DNA from: Panagrolaimus kolymaensis
Taxonomy: Eukaryota; Nematoda; Chromadorea; Rhabditida; Panagrolaimidae
Length of the DNA: 64,000 bases
Assembly: GCA_028622995.1 (NCBI GenBank)
Contig: JAJQJQ010000002.1
Span: forward strand, 7,626,001 to 7,690,000
Direction: 5' to 3'
Positions 1 through 13,020 of this stretch are shown here, piece after piece (position 1 is the stretch's first letter; every line of letters starts with the position of its first letter). The notes beneath the pieces were generated by a model. That model worked only from the letters and a program-made list of their open reading frames with translations. It had not been told where the DNA came from and did not search any database. The translations under genes and the position numbers were made by a program.

Positions 1-139
1 TTTTTATTTTCCCTTCATCAAATTTTTCATCCAAACTATGTTTTATTTGTTTTGGATTTTAAGTAAATTCATAAACTATTTTTTTTGTTCGAATTTTCTT
101 AAAACATTTATCTAGCCCAACAACACTGTAAAGCATCGA

Positions 140-281
140 GGTTTTTTATTTTCCCTTCATCAAATTTTTCATCCAAACTATGTTTTATTTGTTTTGGATT
201 TTAAGTAAATTCATAAACTATTTTTTTTGTTCGAATTTTCTTAAAACATTTATCTAGCCCAACAACACTGTAAAGCATCGA
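140..281 (+). repeat. Representative clade A monomer (phase reference)
   Basis: First full monomer, used here to number positions 1-142 from the GG of CATCGAGG. In order: GG plus T6 (1-8); CCCTTCATC (14-22); AAATTTTT (23-30); CATCCAAACTATG (31-43); a G/T polymorphic site at 44; TTTATTTGTTTTGG (45-58); inverted-repeat arm 1, TTTTAAGTAAATTC (60-73), then ATAAAC (74-79); T8 (82-89); arm 2, GTTCGAATTTTCTTAAAA (90-107); a variable CATTT(C/A)TCTAG segment (108-118); CCCAACAACACTG (119-131); TAAAGCATCGA (132-142). The start is arbitrary because the array is continuous. The monomer is close to the DNA length of a nucleosome core. That is typical of many satellites but is not evidence of phasing by itself. 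Confidence 0.95.
199..246. repeat. Intramonomer imperfect inverted repeat around the T8 tract
   Basis: Shown on the first full monomer and present in essentially all clade A copies. Arm 1, TTTTAAGTAAATTC (199-212) followed by ATAAAC, pairs with arm 2, GTTCGAATTTTCTTAAAA (229-246). The reverse complement of arm 2 is TTTTAAGAAAATTCGAAC, so 13 of 14 bases match in the core and AAC pairs beyond it. The loop holds CTA plus T8. Clade B keeps a weaker version (TTAAGCAAATT against TTAAGAAAATT). The array's strand switch at 52,860 lies beside these arms. Dyads are common in satellites and can extrude or cause template switching. Function here is inference. Confidence 0.8.
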
Positions 282-1213
282 GGTTTTTTATTTTCCCTTC
301 ATCAAATTTTTCATCCAAACTATGTTTTATTTGTTTTGGATTTTAAGTAAATTCATAAACTATTTTTTTTGTTCGAATTTTCTTAAAACATTTATCTAGC
401 CCAACAACACTGTAAAGCATCGAGGTTTTTTATTTTCCCTTCATCAAATTTTTCATCCAAACTATGTTTTATTTGTTTTGGATTTTAAGTAAATTCATAA
501 ACTATTTTTTTTGTTCGAATTTTCTTAAAACATTTATCTAGCCCAACAACACTGTAAAGCATCGAGGTTTTTTATTTTCCCTTCATCAAATTTTTCATCC
601 AAACTATGTTTTATTTGTTTTGGATTTTAAGTAAATTCATAAACTATTTTTTTTGTTCGAATTTTCTTAAAATATTTATCTAGCCCAACAACACTGTAAA
701 GCATCGGGGTTTTTTATTTTCCCTTCATCAAATTTTTCATCCAAACTATGTTTTATTTGTTTTGGATTTTAAGTAAATTCATAAACTATTTTTTTTGTTC
801 CAATTTTCTTAAAACATTTCTCTAGCCCAACAACACTGTAAAGCATCGAGGTTTTTTATTTTCCCTTCATCAAATTTTTTATCCAAACTATGTTTTATTT
901 GTTTTGGATTTTAAGTAAATTCATAAACTATTTTTTTTGTACGAATTTTCTTAAAACATTTCTCTAGCCCAACAACACTGTAAAGCATCGAGGTTTTTTA
1001 TTTTCCCTTCATCAAATTTTTCATCCAAACTATGTTTTATTTGTTTTGGATTTTAAGTAAATTCATAAACTATTTTTTTTGTTCGAATTTTCTTAAAACA
1101 TTTCTCTAGCCCAACAACACTGTAAAGCATCGAGGTTTTTTATTTTCCCTTCATCAAATTTTTCATCCAAACTATGTTTTATTTGTTTTGGATTTTAAGT
1201 AAATTCATAAACA

Positions 1214-3231
1214 ATTTTTTTTGTTCGAATTTTCTTAAAACATTTCTCTAGCCCAACAACACTGTAAAGCATCGAGGTTTTTTATTTTCACTTCATCAAA
1301 TTTTTCATCCAAACTATGTTTTATTTGTTTTGGATTTTAAGTAAATTCATAAACTATTTTTTTTGTTCGAATTTTCTTAAAACATTTATCTAGCCCAACA
1401 ACACTGTAAAGCATCGAGGTTTTTTATTTTCCCTTCATCAAATTTTTCATCCAAACTATGTTTTATTTGTTTTGGATTTTAAGTAAATTCATAAACAATT
1501 TTTTTTGTTCGAATTTTCTTAAAACATTTCTCTAGCCCAACAACACTGTAAAGCATCGAGGTTTTTTATTTTCACTTCATCAAATTTTTCATCCAAACTA
1601 TGTTTTATTTGTTTTGGATTTTAAGTAAATTCATAAACTATTTTTTTTGTTCGAATTTTCTTAAAACATTTATCTAGCCCAACAACACTGTAAAGCATCG
1701 AGGTTTTTTATTTTCCCTTCATCAAATTTTTCATCCAAACTATGGTTTATTTGTTTTGGATTTTAAGTAAATTCATAAACCATTTTTTTTGTTCGAATTT
1801 TCTTAAAACATTTCTCTAGCCCAACAACACTGTAAAGCATCGAGGTTTTTTATTTTCCCTTCATCAAATTTTTTATCCAAACTATGTTTTATTTGTTTTG
1901 GATTTTAAGTAAATTCATAAACTATTTTTTTTGTTCGAATTTTCTTAAAACATTTCTCTAGCCCAACAACACTGTAAAGCATCGAGGTTTTTTATTTTCC
2001 CTTCATCAAATTTTTTATCCAAACTATGTTTTATTTGTTTTGGATTTTAAGTAAATTCATAAACTATTTTTTTTGTTCGAATTTTCTTAAAACATTTCTC
2101 TAGCCCAACAACACTGTAAAGCATCGAGGTTTTTTATTTTCCCTTCATCAAATTTTTCATCCAAACTATGTTTTATTTGTTTTGGATTTTAAGTAAATTC
2201 ATAAACTATTTTTTTTGTTCGAATTTTCTTAAAACATTTATCTAGCCCAGCAACACTGTAAAGCATCGAGGTTTTTTATTTTCCCTTCATCAAATTTTTT
2301 ATCCAAACTATGTTTTATTTGTTTTGGATTTTAAGTAAATTCATAAACTATTTTTTTTGTTCGAATTTTCTTAAAACATTTCTCTAGCCCAACAACACTG
2401 TAAAGCATCGAGGTTTTTTATTTTCCCTTCATCAAATTTTTTATCCAAACTATGTTTTATTTGTTTTGGATTTTAAGTAAATTCATAAACTATTTTTTTT
2501 GTTCGAATTTTCTTAAAACATTTCTCTAGCCCAACAACACTGTAAAGCATCGAGGTTTTTTATTTTCACTTCATCAAATTTTTCATCCAAACTATGTTTT
2601 ATTTGTTTTGGATTTTAAGTAAATTCATAAACTATTTTTTTTGTTCGAATTTTCTTAAAACATTTATCTAGCCCAACAACACTGTAAAGCATCGAGGTTT
2701 TTTATTTTCCCTTCATCAAATTTTTCATCCAAACTATGTTTTATTTGTTTTGGATTTTAAGTAAATTCATAAACAATTTTTTTTGTTCGAATTTTCTTAA
2801 AACATTTCTCTAGCCCAACAACACTGTAAAGCATCGAGGTTTTTTATTTTCACTTCATCAAATTTTTCATCCAAACTATGTTTTATTTGTTTTGGATTTT
2901 AAGTAAATTCATAAACTATTTTTTTTGTTCGAATTTTCTTAAAACATTTATCTAGCCCAACAACACTGTAAAGCATCGAGGTTTTTTATTTTCCCTTCAT
3001 CAAATTTTTCATCCAAACTATGGTTTATTTGTTTTGGATTTTAAGTAAATTCATAAACCATTTTTTTTGTTCGAATTTTCTTAAAACATTTCTCTAGCCC
3101 AACAACACTGTAAAGCATCGAGGTTTTTTATTTTCCCTTCATCAAATTTTTTATCCAAACTATGTTTTATTTGTTTTGGATTTTAAGTAAATTCATAAAC
3201 TATTTTTTTTGTTCGAATTTTCTTAAAACAT
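1214..3231 (+). repeat. Nine-monomer (1,278-bp) duplication
   Basis: Ordered diagnostic variants recur at an offset of exactly 1,278 bp (9 x 142). The TTTTCACTTC marker is at 1,290 and 2,568, and again at 1,574 and 2,852. AACAATTT is at 1,497 and 2,775. TATGG/AAACCATT is near 1,743 and 3,021, and TTTTTTATCC near 1,874 and 3,152. The match starts after 1,213, where the AACAATTT marker has no partner at 2,491, and ends near 1,954/3,232, where C/A differ. So about five monomers of shared haplotype are visible. This is the signature of unequal crossover or segmental tandem duplication. Confidence 0.8.
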
Positions 3232-5158
3232 TTATCTAGCCCAGCAACACTGTAAAGCATCGAGGTTTTTTATTTTCCCTTCATCAAATTTTTTATCCAA
3301 ACTATGTTTTATTTGTTTTGGATTTTAAGTAAATTCATAAACTATTTTTTTTGTTCGAATTTTCTTAAAACATTTCTCTAGCCCAACAACACTGTAAAGC
3401 ATCGAGGTTTTTTATTTTCCCTTCATCAAATTTTTTATCCAAACTATGTTTTATTTGTTTTGGATTTTAAGTAAATTCATAAACTATTTTTTTTGTTCGA
3501 ATTTTCTTAAAACATTTATCTAGCCCAGCAACACTGTAAAGCATCGAGGTTTTTTATTTTCCCTTCATCAAATTTTTCATCCAAACTATGGTTTATTTGT
3601 TTTGGATTTTAAGTAAATTCATAAACCATTTTTTTTGTTCGAATTTTCTTAAAACATTTATCTAGCCCAACAACACTGTAAAGCATTGAGGTTTTTTATT
3701 TTCCCTTCATCAAATTTTTCATCCAAACTATGGTTTATTTGTTTTGGATTTTAAGTAAATTCATAAACTATTTTTTTTGTTCGAATTTTCTTAAAACATT
3801 TCTCTAGCAAAAAACACTGTAAAGTATCGAGGTTTTTTATTTTCCCTTCGTCAAATTTTTCATCCAAACTATGGTTTATTTGTTTTGGATTTTAAGTAAA
3901 TTCATAAACTATTTTTTTTGTTCGAATTTTCTTTAAACATTTCTCTAGCAAAAAACACTGTAAAGCATCGAGGTTTTTTATTTTCCCTTCATCAAATTTT
4001 TCATCCAAACTATGGTTTATTTGTTTTGGATTTTAAGTAAATTCATAAACTATTTTTTTTGTTCGAATTTTCTTAAAACATTTCTCTAGCAAAAAACACT
4101 GTAAAGTATCGAGGTTTTTTATTTTCCCTTCTTCAAATTTTTCATCCAAACTATGGTTTATTTGTTTTGGATTTTAAGTAAATTCAAAAACTATTTTTTT
4201 TGTTCGAATTTTCTTTAAACATTTCTCTAGCAAAAAACACTGTAAAGCATCGAGGTTTTTTATTTTCCCTTCATCAAATTTTTCATCCAAACTATGGTTT
4301 ATTTGTTTTGGATTTTAAGTAAATTAATAAACTATTTTTTTTGTTCGAATTTTCTTAAAACATTTATCTAGCCCAACAACACTGTAAAGCATCGAGGTTT
4401 TTTATTTTCCCTTCATCAAATTTTTCATCCAAACTATGGTTTATTTGTTTTGGATTTTAAGTAAATTCATAAACTATTTTTTTTGTTCGAATTTTCTTAA
4501 AACATTTCTCTAGCAAAAAACACTGTAAAGCATCGAGGTTTTTTATTTTCCCTTCATCAAATTTTTCATCCAAACTATGGTTTATTTGTTTTGGATTTTA
4601 AGTAAATTAATAAACTATTTTTTTTGTTCGAATTTTCTTAAAACATTTATCTAGCCCAACAACACTGTAAAGCATTGAGGTTTTTTATTTTCCCTTCATC
4701 AAATTTTTCATCCAAACTATGGTTTATTTGTTTTGGATTTTAAGTAAATTCATAAACTATTTTTTTTGTTCGAATTTTCTTAAAACATTTCTCTAGCAAA
4801 AAACACTGTAAAGCATCGAGGTTTTTTATTTTCCCTTCATCAAATTTTTCATCCAAACTATGGTTTATTTGTTTTGGATTTTAAGTAAATTAATAAACTA
4901 TTTTTTTTGTTCGAATTTTCTTAAAACATTTATCTAGCCCAACAACACTGTAAAGCATTGAGGTTTTTTATTTTCCCTTCATCAAATTTTTCATCCAAAC
5001 TATGGTTTATTTGTTTTGGATTTTAAGTAAATTCATAAACTATTTTTTTTGTTCGAATTTTCTTAAAACATTTCTCTAGCAAAAAACACTGTAAAGCATC
5101 GAGGTTTTTTATTTTCCCTTCATCAAATTTTTCATCCAAACTATGGTTTATTTGTTTT

Positions 5159-7101
5159 GGAATTTAATTAAATTCATAAACTATTTTTTTTGTTCGAATT
5201 TTCTTAAAACATTTATCTAGCCCAACAACACTGTAAAGCATCGAGGTTTTTTATTTTCCCTTCGTCAAATTTTTCATCCAAACTATGGTTTATTTGTTTT
5301 GGATTTTAAGTAAATTCATAAACTATTTTTTTTGTTCGAATTTTCTTAAAACATTTCTCTAGCAAAAAACACTGTAAAGTATCGAGGTTTTTTATTTTCC
5401 CTTCGTCAAATTTTTCATCCAAACTATGGTTTATTTGTTTTGGATTTTAAGTAAATTCATAAACTATTTTTTTTGTTCGAATTTTCTTTAAACATTTCTC
5501 TAGCAAAAAACACTGTAAAGCATCGAGGTTTTTTATTTTCCCTTCATCAAATTTTTCATCCAAACTATGGTTTATTTGTTTTGGATTTTAAGTAAATTCA
5601 TAAACTATTTTTTTTGTTCGAATTTTCTTAAAACATTTCTCTAGCAAAAAACACTGTAAAGCATCGAGGTTTTTTATTTTCCCTTCATCAAATTTTTCAT
5701 CCAAACTATGGTTTATTTGTTTTGGATTTTAAGTAAATTAATAAACTATTTTTTTTGTTCGAATTTTCTTTAAACATTTCTCTAGCAAAAAACACTGTAA
5801 AGCATCGAGGTTTTTTATTTTCCCTTCATCAAATTTTTCATCCAAACTATGGTTTATTTGTTTTGGATTTTAAGTAAATTCATAAACTATTTTTTTTGTT
5901 CGAATTTTCTTAAAACATTTCTCTAGCAAAAAACACTGTAAAGCATCGAGGTTTTTTATTTTCCCTTCATCAAATTTTTCATCCAAACTATGGTTTATTT
6001 GTTTTGGATTTTAAGTAAATTCATAAACTATTTTTTTTGTTCGAATTTTCTTAAAACATTTCTCTAGCAAAAAACACTGTAAAGTATCGAGGTTTTTTAT
6101 TTTCCCTTCGTCAAATTTTTCATCCAAACTATGGTTTATTTGTTTTGGATTTTAAGTAAATTCATAAACTATTTTTTTTGTTCGAATTTTCTTTAAACAT
6201 TTCTCTAGCAAAAAACACTGTAAAGCATCGAGGTTTTTTATTTTCCCTTCATCAAATTTTTCATCCAAACTATGGTTTATTTGTTTTGGATTTTAAGTAA
6301 ATTAATAAACTATTTTTTTTGTTCGAATTTTCTTAAAACATTTATCTAGCCCAACAACACTGTAAAGCATCGAGGTTTTTTATTTTCCCTTCATCAAATT
6401 TTTCATCCAAACTATGGTTTATTTGTTTTGGATTTTAAGTAAATTCATAAACTATTTTTTTTGTTCGAATTTTCTTAAAACATTTCTCTAGCAAAAAACA
6501 CTGTAAAGCATCGAGGTTTTTTATTTTCCCTTCATCAAATTTTTCATCCAAACTATGGTTTATTTGTTTTGGATTTTAAGTAAATTAATAAACTATTTTT
6601 TTTGTTCGAATTTTCTTAAAACATTTATCTAGCCCAACAACACTGTAAAGCATTGAGGTTTTTTATTTTCCCTTCATCAAATTTTTCATCCAAACTATGG
6701 TTTATTTGTTTTGGATTTTAAGTAAATTCATAAACTATTTTTTTTGTTCGAATTTTCTTAAAACATTTCTCTAGCAAAAAACACTGTAAAGCATCGAGGT
6801 TTTTTATTTTCCCTTCATCAAATTTTTCATCCAAACTATGGTTTATTTGTTTTGGAATTTAAGTAAATTCATAAACTATTTTTTTTGTTCGAATTTTCTT
6901 AAAACATTTATCTAGCCCAACAACACTGTAAAGCATTGAGGTTTTTTATTTTCCCTTCATCAAATTTTTCATCCAAACTATGGTTTATTTGTTTTGGAAT
7001 TTAATTAAATTCATAAACTATTTTTTTTGTTCGAATTTTCTTAAAACATTTATCTAGCCCAACAACACTGTAAAGCATCGAGGTTTTTTATTTTCCCTTC
7101 G
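5159..7101 (+). repeat. Thirteen-monomer (1,837-bp) duplication
   Basis: The rare GGAATTTAATTAAATTC variant occurs at 5,159 and 6,996, 1,837 bp apart, which is 13 units of mixed 141/142 bp. The CCTTCGTC change in the following monomer repeats at the same offset (5,264 and 7,101). The following GTAAAGTATCGAGG monomer also recurs. A multi-monomer segment was therefore copied as one piece. Confidence 0.72.
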
Positions 7102-7689
7102 TCAAATTTTTCATCCAAACTATGGTTTATTTGTTTTGGATTTTAAGTAAATTCATAAACTATTTTTTTTGTTCGAATTTTCTTAAAACATTTCTCTAGC
7201 AAAAAACACTGTAAAGTATCGAGGTTTTTTATTTTCCCTTCGTCAAATTTTTCATCCAAACTATGGTTTATTTGTTTTGGATTTTAAGTAAATTCATAAA
7301 CTATTTTTTTTGTTCGAATTTTCTTTAAACATTTCTCTAGCAAAAAACACTGTAAAGCCTCGAGGTTTTTTATTTTCCCTTCATCAAATTTTTCATCCAA
7401 ACTATGGTTTATTTGTTTTGGATTTTAAGTAAATTCATAAACTATTTTTTTTGTTCGAATTTTCTTAAAACATTTCTCTAGCAAAAAACACTGTAAAGCA
7501 TCGAGGTTTTTTATTTTCCCTTCATCAAATTTTTCATCCAAACTATGGTTTATTTGTTTTGGATTTTAAGTAAATTCATAAACTATTTTTTTTGTTCGAA
7601 TTTTCTTAAAACATTTCTCTAGCAAAAAACACTGTAAAGCATCGAGGTTTTTTATTTTCCCTTCATCAAATTTTTCATCCAAACTATGG

Positions 7690-9940
7690 TTTATTTGTTT
7701 TGGATTTTAAGTAAATTCATAAACTATTTTTTTTGTTCGAATTTTCTTAAAACATGTCTCTAGCCCAACAACACTGAAAAGCATCGAGGTTTTTTATTTT
7801 CCCTTCATCAAATTTTTCATCCAAACTATGGTTTATTTGTTTTGGATTTTAAGTAAATTAATAAACTATTTTTTTTGTTCGAATTTTCTTTAAACATTTC
7901 TCTAGCAAAAAACACTGTAAAGCATCGAGGTTTTTTATTTTCCCTTCATCAAATTTTTCATCCAAACTATGGTTTATTTGTTTTGGATTTTAAGTAAATT
8001 CATAAACTATTTTTTTTGTTCGAATTTTCTTAAAACATTTCTCTAGCAAAAAACACTGTAAAGCATCGAGGTTTTTTATTTTCCCTTCATCAAATTTTTC
8101 ATCCAAACTATGGTTTATTTGTTTTGGATTTTAAGTAAATTAATAAACTATTTTTTTTGTTCGAATTTTCTTTAAACATTTCTCTAGCAAAAAACACTGT
8201 AAAGCATCGAGGTTTTTTATTTTCCCTTCATCAAATTTTTCATCCAAACTATGGTTTATTTGTTTTGGATTTTAAGTAAATTCATAAACTATTTTTTTTG
8301 TTCGAATTTTCTTAAAACATTTCTCTAGCAAAAAACACTGTAAAGCATCGAAGTTTTTTATTTTCCCTTCATCAAATTTTTCATCCAAACTATGGTTTAT
8401 TTGTTTTGGATTTTAAGTAAATTAATAAACTATTTTTTTTGTTCGAATTTTCTTTAAACATTTCTCTAGCAAAAAACACTGTAAAGCATCGAGGTTTTTT
8501 ATTTTCCCTTCATCAAATTTTTCATCCAAACTATGGTTTATTTGTTTTGGATTTTAAGTAAATTCATAAACTATTTTTTTTGTTCGAATTTTCTTAAAAC
8601 ATTTCTCTAGCAAAAAACACTGTAAAGCATCGAGGTTTTTTATTTTCCCTTCATCAAATTTTTCATCCAAACTATGGTTTATTTGTTTTGGATTTTAAGT
8701 AAATTCATAAACTATTTTTTTTGTTCGAATTTTCTTAAAACATTTCTCTAGCAAAAAACACTGTAAAGCATCGAGGTTTTTTATTTTCCCTTCATCAAAT
8801 TTTTCATCCAAACTATGGTTTATTTGTTTTGGATTTTAAGTAAATTCATAAACTATTTTTTTTGTTCGAATTTTCTTAAAACATGTCTCTAGCCCAACAA
8901 CACTGAAAAGCATCGAGGTTTTTTATTTTCCCTTCATCAAATTTTTCATCCAAACTATGGTTTATTTGTTTTGGATTTTAAGTAAATTAATAAACTATTT
9001 TTTTTGTTCGAATTTTCTTTAAACATTTCTCTAGCAAAAAACACTGTAAAGCATCGAGGTTTTTTATTTTCCCTTCATCAAATTTTTCATCCAAACTATG
9101 GTTTATTTGTTTTGGATTTTAAGTAAATTCATAAACTATTTTTTTTGTTCGAATTTTCTTAAAACATTTCTCTAGCAAAAAACACTGTAAAGCATCGAGG
9201 TTTTTTATTTTCCCTTCATCAAATTTTTCATCCAAACTATGGTTTATTTGTTTTGGATTTTAAGTAAATTAATAAACTATTTTTTTTGTTCGAATTTTCT
9301 TTAAACATTTCTCTAGCAAAAAACACTGTAAAGCATCGAGGTTTTTTATTTTCCCTTCATCAAATTTTTCATCCAAACTATGGTTTATTTGTTTTGGATT
9401 TTAAGTAAATTCATAAACTATTTTTTTTGTTCGAATTTTCTTAAAACATTTCTCTAGCAAAAAACACTGTAAAGCATCGAAGTTTTTTATTTTCCCTTCA
9501 TCAAATTTTTCATCCAAACTATGGTTTATTTGTTTTGGATTTTAAGTAAATTAATAAACTATTTTTTTTGTTCGAATTTTCTTTAAACATTTCTCTAGCA
9601 AAAAACACTGTAAAGCATCGAGGTTTTTTATTTTCCCTTCATCAAATTTTTCATCCAAACTATGGTTTATTTGTTTTGGATTTTAAGTAAATTCATAAAC
9701 TATTTTTTTTGTTCGAATTTTCTTAAAACATTTCTCTAGCAAAAAACACTGTAAAGCATCGAGGTTTTTTATTTTCCCTTCATCAAATTTTTCATCCAAA
9801 CTATGGTTTATTTGTTTTGGATTTTAAGTAAATTAATAAACTATTTTTTTTGTTCGAATTTTCTTTAAACATTTCTCTAGCAAAAAACACTGTAAAGCAT
9901 CGAGGTTTTTTATTTTCCCTTCATCAAATTTTTCATCCAA
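7690..9940 (+). repeat. Eight-monomer (1,129-bp) higher-order repeat
   Basis: Three independent rare variants recur at 1,129 bp, equal to seven 141-bp units and one 142-bp unit. ACATGTCTCTAG is at 7,756 and 8,885. The CTGAAAAGC form just after it is near 7,777 and 8,906. CATCGAAG is at 8,352 and 9,481. Their order and spacing are the same in both copies, which supports a tandem duplication of an eight-monomer block. ACATGTCTC also appears at 10,296 and later without the GAAAAGC change, so the block was further shuffled downstream. Confidence 0.82.
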
Positions 9941-11389
9941 ACTATGGTTTATTTGTTTTGGATTTTAAGTAAATTCATAAACTATTTTTTTTGTTCGAAT
10001 TTTCTTAAAACATTTCTCTAGCAAAAAACACTGTAAAGCATCGAGGTTTTTTATTTTCCCTTCATCAAATTTTTCATCCAAACTATGGTTTATTTGTTTT
10101 GGATTTTAAGTAAATTCATAAACTATTTTTTTTGTTCGAATTTTCTTAAAACATTTCTCTAGCAAAAAACACTGTAAAGCATCGAGGTTTTTTATTTTCC
10201 CTTCATCAAATTTTTCATCCAAACTATGGTTTATTTGTTTTGGATTTTAAGTAAATTCATAAACTATTTTTTTTGTTCGAATTTTCTTAAAACATGTCTC
10301 TAGCCCAACAACACTGTAAAGCATCGAGGTTTTTTATTTTCCCTTCATCAAATTTTTCATCCAAACTATGGTTTATTTGTTTTGGATTTTAAGTAAATTC
10401 ATAAACTATTTTTTTTGTTCGAATTTTCTTAAAACATGTCTCTAGCCCAACAACACTGTAAAGCATCGAGGTTTTTTATTTTCCCTTCATCAAATTTTTC
10501 ATCCAAACTATGGTTTATTTGTTTTGGATTTTAAGTAAATTCATAAACTATTTTTTTTGTTCGAATTTTCTTAAAACATTTCTCTAGCAAAAAACACTGT
10601 AAAGCATCGAGGTTTTTTATTTTCCCTTCATCAAATTTTTCATCCAAACTATGGTTTATTTGTTTTGGATTTTAAGTAAATTCATAAACTATTTTTTTTG
10701 TTCGAATTTTCTTAAAACATTTCTCTAGCAAAAAACACTGTAAAGCATCGAGGTTTTTTATTTTCCCTTCATCAAATTTTTCATCCAAACTATGGTTTAT
10801 TTGTTTTGGATTTTAAGTAAATTCATAAACTATTTTTTTTGTTCGAATTTTCTTAAAACATTTCTCTAGCAAAAAACACTGTAAAGCATCGAGGTTTTTT
10901 ATTTTCCCTTCATCAAATTTTTCATCCAAACTATGGTTTATTTGTTTTGGATTTTAAGTAAATTCATAAACTATTTTTTTTGTTCGAATTTTCTTAAAAC
11001 ATGTCTCTAGCCCAACAACACTGTAAAGCATCGAGGTTTTTTATTTTCCCTTCATCAAATTTTTCATCCAAACTATGGTTTATTTGTTTTGGATTTTAAG
11101 TAAATTCATAAACTATTTTTTTTGTTCGAATTTTCTTAAAACATTTCTCTAGCAAAAAACACTGTAAAGCATCGAGGTTTTTTATTTTCCCTTCATCAAA
11201 TTTTTCATCCAAACTATGGTTTATTTGTTTTGGATTTTAAGTAAATTCATAAACTATTTTTTTTGTTCGAATTTTCTTAAAACATGTCTCTAGCCCAACA
11301 ACACTGTAAAGCATCGAGGTTTTTTATTTTCCCTTCATCAAATTTTTCATCCAAACTATGGTTTATTTGTTTTGGATTTTAAGTAAATT

Positions 11390-11480
11390 CATAAACTATT
11401 TTTTTTTTCGAATTTTATTAAAACATTTCTCTAGCCCAACAACACTGTAAAGCATCGAGGTTTATTATTTTCCCTTTATC
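11390..11480 (+). repeat. Locally divergent clade A monomer
   Basis: One copy with an unusual cluster of changes. The G between the T tract and TTCG is lost, TTTTATTAAAAC stands for TTTTCTTAAAAC, GGTTTATTATT for GGTTTTTTATT, and CCCTTTATC for CCCTTCATC. Its neighbours are normal. The cluster looks like an older copy that escaped local homogenisation, or a local sequencing or consensus error. I cannot separate these. Confidence 0.6.
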
Positions 11481-13020
11481 AAATTTTTCATCCAAACTAT
11501 GGTTTATTTGTTTTGGATTTTAAGTAAATTCATAAACTATTTTTTTTGTTCGAATTTTCTTAAAACATTTCTCTAGCAAAAAACACTGTAAAGCATCGAG
11601 GTTTTTTATTTTCCCTTCATCAAATTTTTCATCCAAACTATGGTTTATTTGTTTTGGATTTTAAGTAAATTCATAAACTATTTTTTTTGTTCGAATTTTC
11701 TTAAAACATTTCTCTAGCCCAACAATACTGTAAAGCATCGAGGTTTTTTATTTTCCCTTCGTCAAATTTTTCATCCAAACTATGGTTTATTTGTTTTGGA
11801 TTTTAAGTAAATTCATAAACTATTTTTTTTGTTCGAATTTTCTTAAAACATTTCTCTAGCAAAAAACACTGTAAAGCATCGAGGTTTTTTATTTTCCCTT
11901 CATCAAATTTTTCATCCAAACTATGGTTTATTTGTTTTGGATTTTAAGTAAATTCATAAACTATTTTTTTTGTTCGAATTTTCTTAAAACATTTCTCTAG
12001 CAAAAAACACTGTAAAGCATCGAGGTTTTTTATTTTCCCTTCGTCAAATTTTTCATCCAAACTATGGTTTATTTGTTTTGGATTTTAAGTAAATTCATAA
12101 ACTATTTTTTTTGTTCGAATTTTCTTAAAACATTTCTCTAGCAAAAAACACTGTAAAGCATCGAGGTTTTTTATTTTCCCTTCATCAAATTTTTCATCCA
12201 AACTATGGTTTATTTGTTTTGGATTTTAAGTAAATTAATAAACTATTTTTTTTGTTCGAATTTTCTTAAAACATTTCTCTAGCAAAAAACACTGTAAAGT
12301 ATCGAGGTTTTTTATTTTCCCTTCGTCAAATTTTTCATCCAAACTATGGTTTATTTGTTTTGGATTTTAAGTAAATTCATAAACTATTTTTTTTGTTCGA
12401 ATTTTCTTAAAACATTTCTCTAGCAAAAAACACTGTAAAGCATCGAGGTTTTTTATTTTCCCTTCATCAAATTTTTCATCCAAACTATGGTTTATTTGTT
12501 TTGGATTTTAAGTAAATTAATAAACTATTTTTTTTGTTCGAATTTTCTTAAAACATTTATCTAGCCCAACAACACTGTAAAGCATTGAGGTTTTTTATTT
12601 TCCCTTCATCAAATTTTTCATCCAAACTATGGTTTATTTGTTTTGGATTTTAAGTAAATTAATAAACTATTTTTTTTGTTCGAATTTTCTTAAAACATTT
12701 ATCTAGCCCAACAAAACTGTAAAGCATTGAGGTTTTTTATTTTCCCTTCATCAAATTTTTCATCCAAACTATGGTTTATTTGTTTTGGATTTTAAGTAAA
12801 TTCATAAACTATTTTTTTTGTTCGAATTTTCTTAAAACATTTCTCTAGCCCAACAACACTGTAAAGCATCGAGGTTTTTTATTTTCCCTTCGTCAAATTT
12901 TTCATCCAAACTATGGTTTATTTGTTTTGGATTTTAAGTAAATTCATAAACTATTTTTTTTGTTCGAATTTTCTTAAAACATTTCTCTAGCAAAAAACAC
13001 TGTAAAGCATCGAGGTTTTT

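Larger units (their letters stand above)
1..3800 (+). repeat. Sub-domain A1: uniform 142-bp units
   Basis: About 27 monomers, all 142 bp with the CCCAACAACACTG form, mostly T at monomer position 44 (TATGTTTT). They carry either ACATTTATCTAG or ACATTTCTCTAG. Local markers include TTTTCACTTC (1,290; 1,574; 2,568; 2,852), TTTTTTATCC, AACAATTT (1,213; 1,497; 2,775), a CCCAGCAAC form (2,250; 3,244; 3,528) and TATGG with AAACCATT (about 1,743 and 3,021). Single oddities: CATCGGGG near 703, GTTCCAATT near 800 and GTACGAATT near 940. Confidence 0.85.

Noticed and set aside
221..246. CENP-B box, because of the conserved TTCG
   Set aside because: The sequence after TTCG is AATTTTCTTAAAA. The conserved A and the CGGG half of the 17-bp box are missing in both clades. 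The single CATCGGGG copy near 703 is isolated and lacks the first half.
199..246. Intrinsic transcription terminators (hairpin with T tract)
   Set aside because: The T8 tract is in the loop, not after the stem, the stem is almost all A-T, and the motif recurs in every satellite unit without any gene.
1..3800. Telomeric or simple-sequence repeats
   Set aside because: No short G-rich unit such as TTAGG or TTAGGG in tandem is present. The only short homopolymers are the T tracts inside each monomer.
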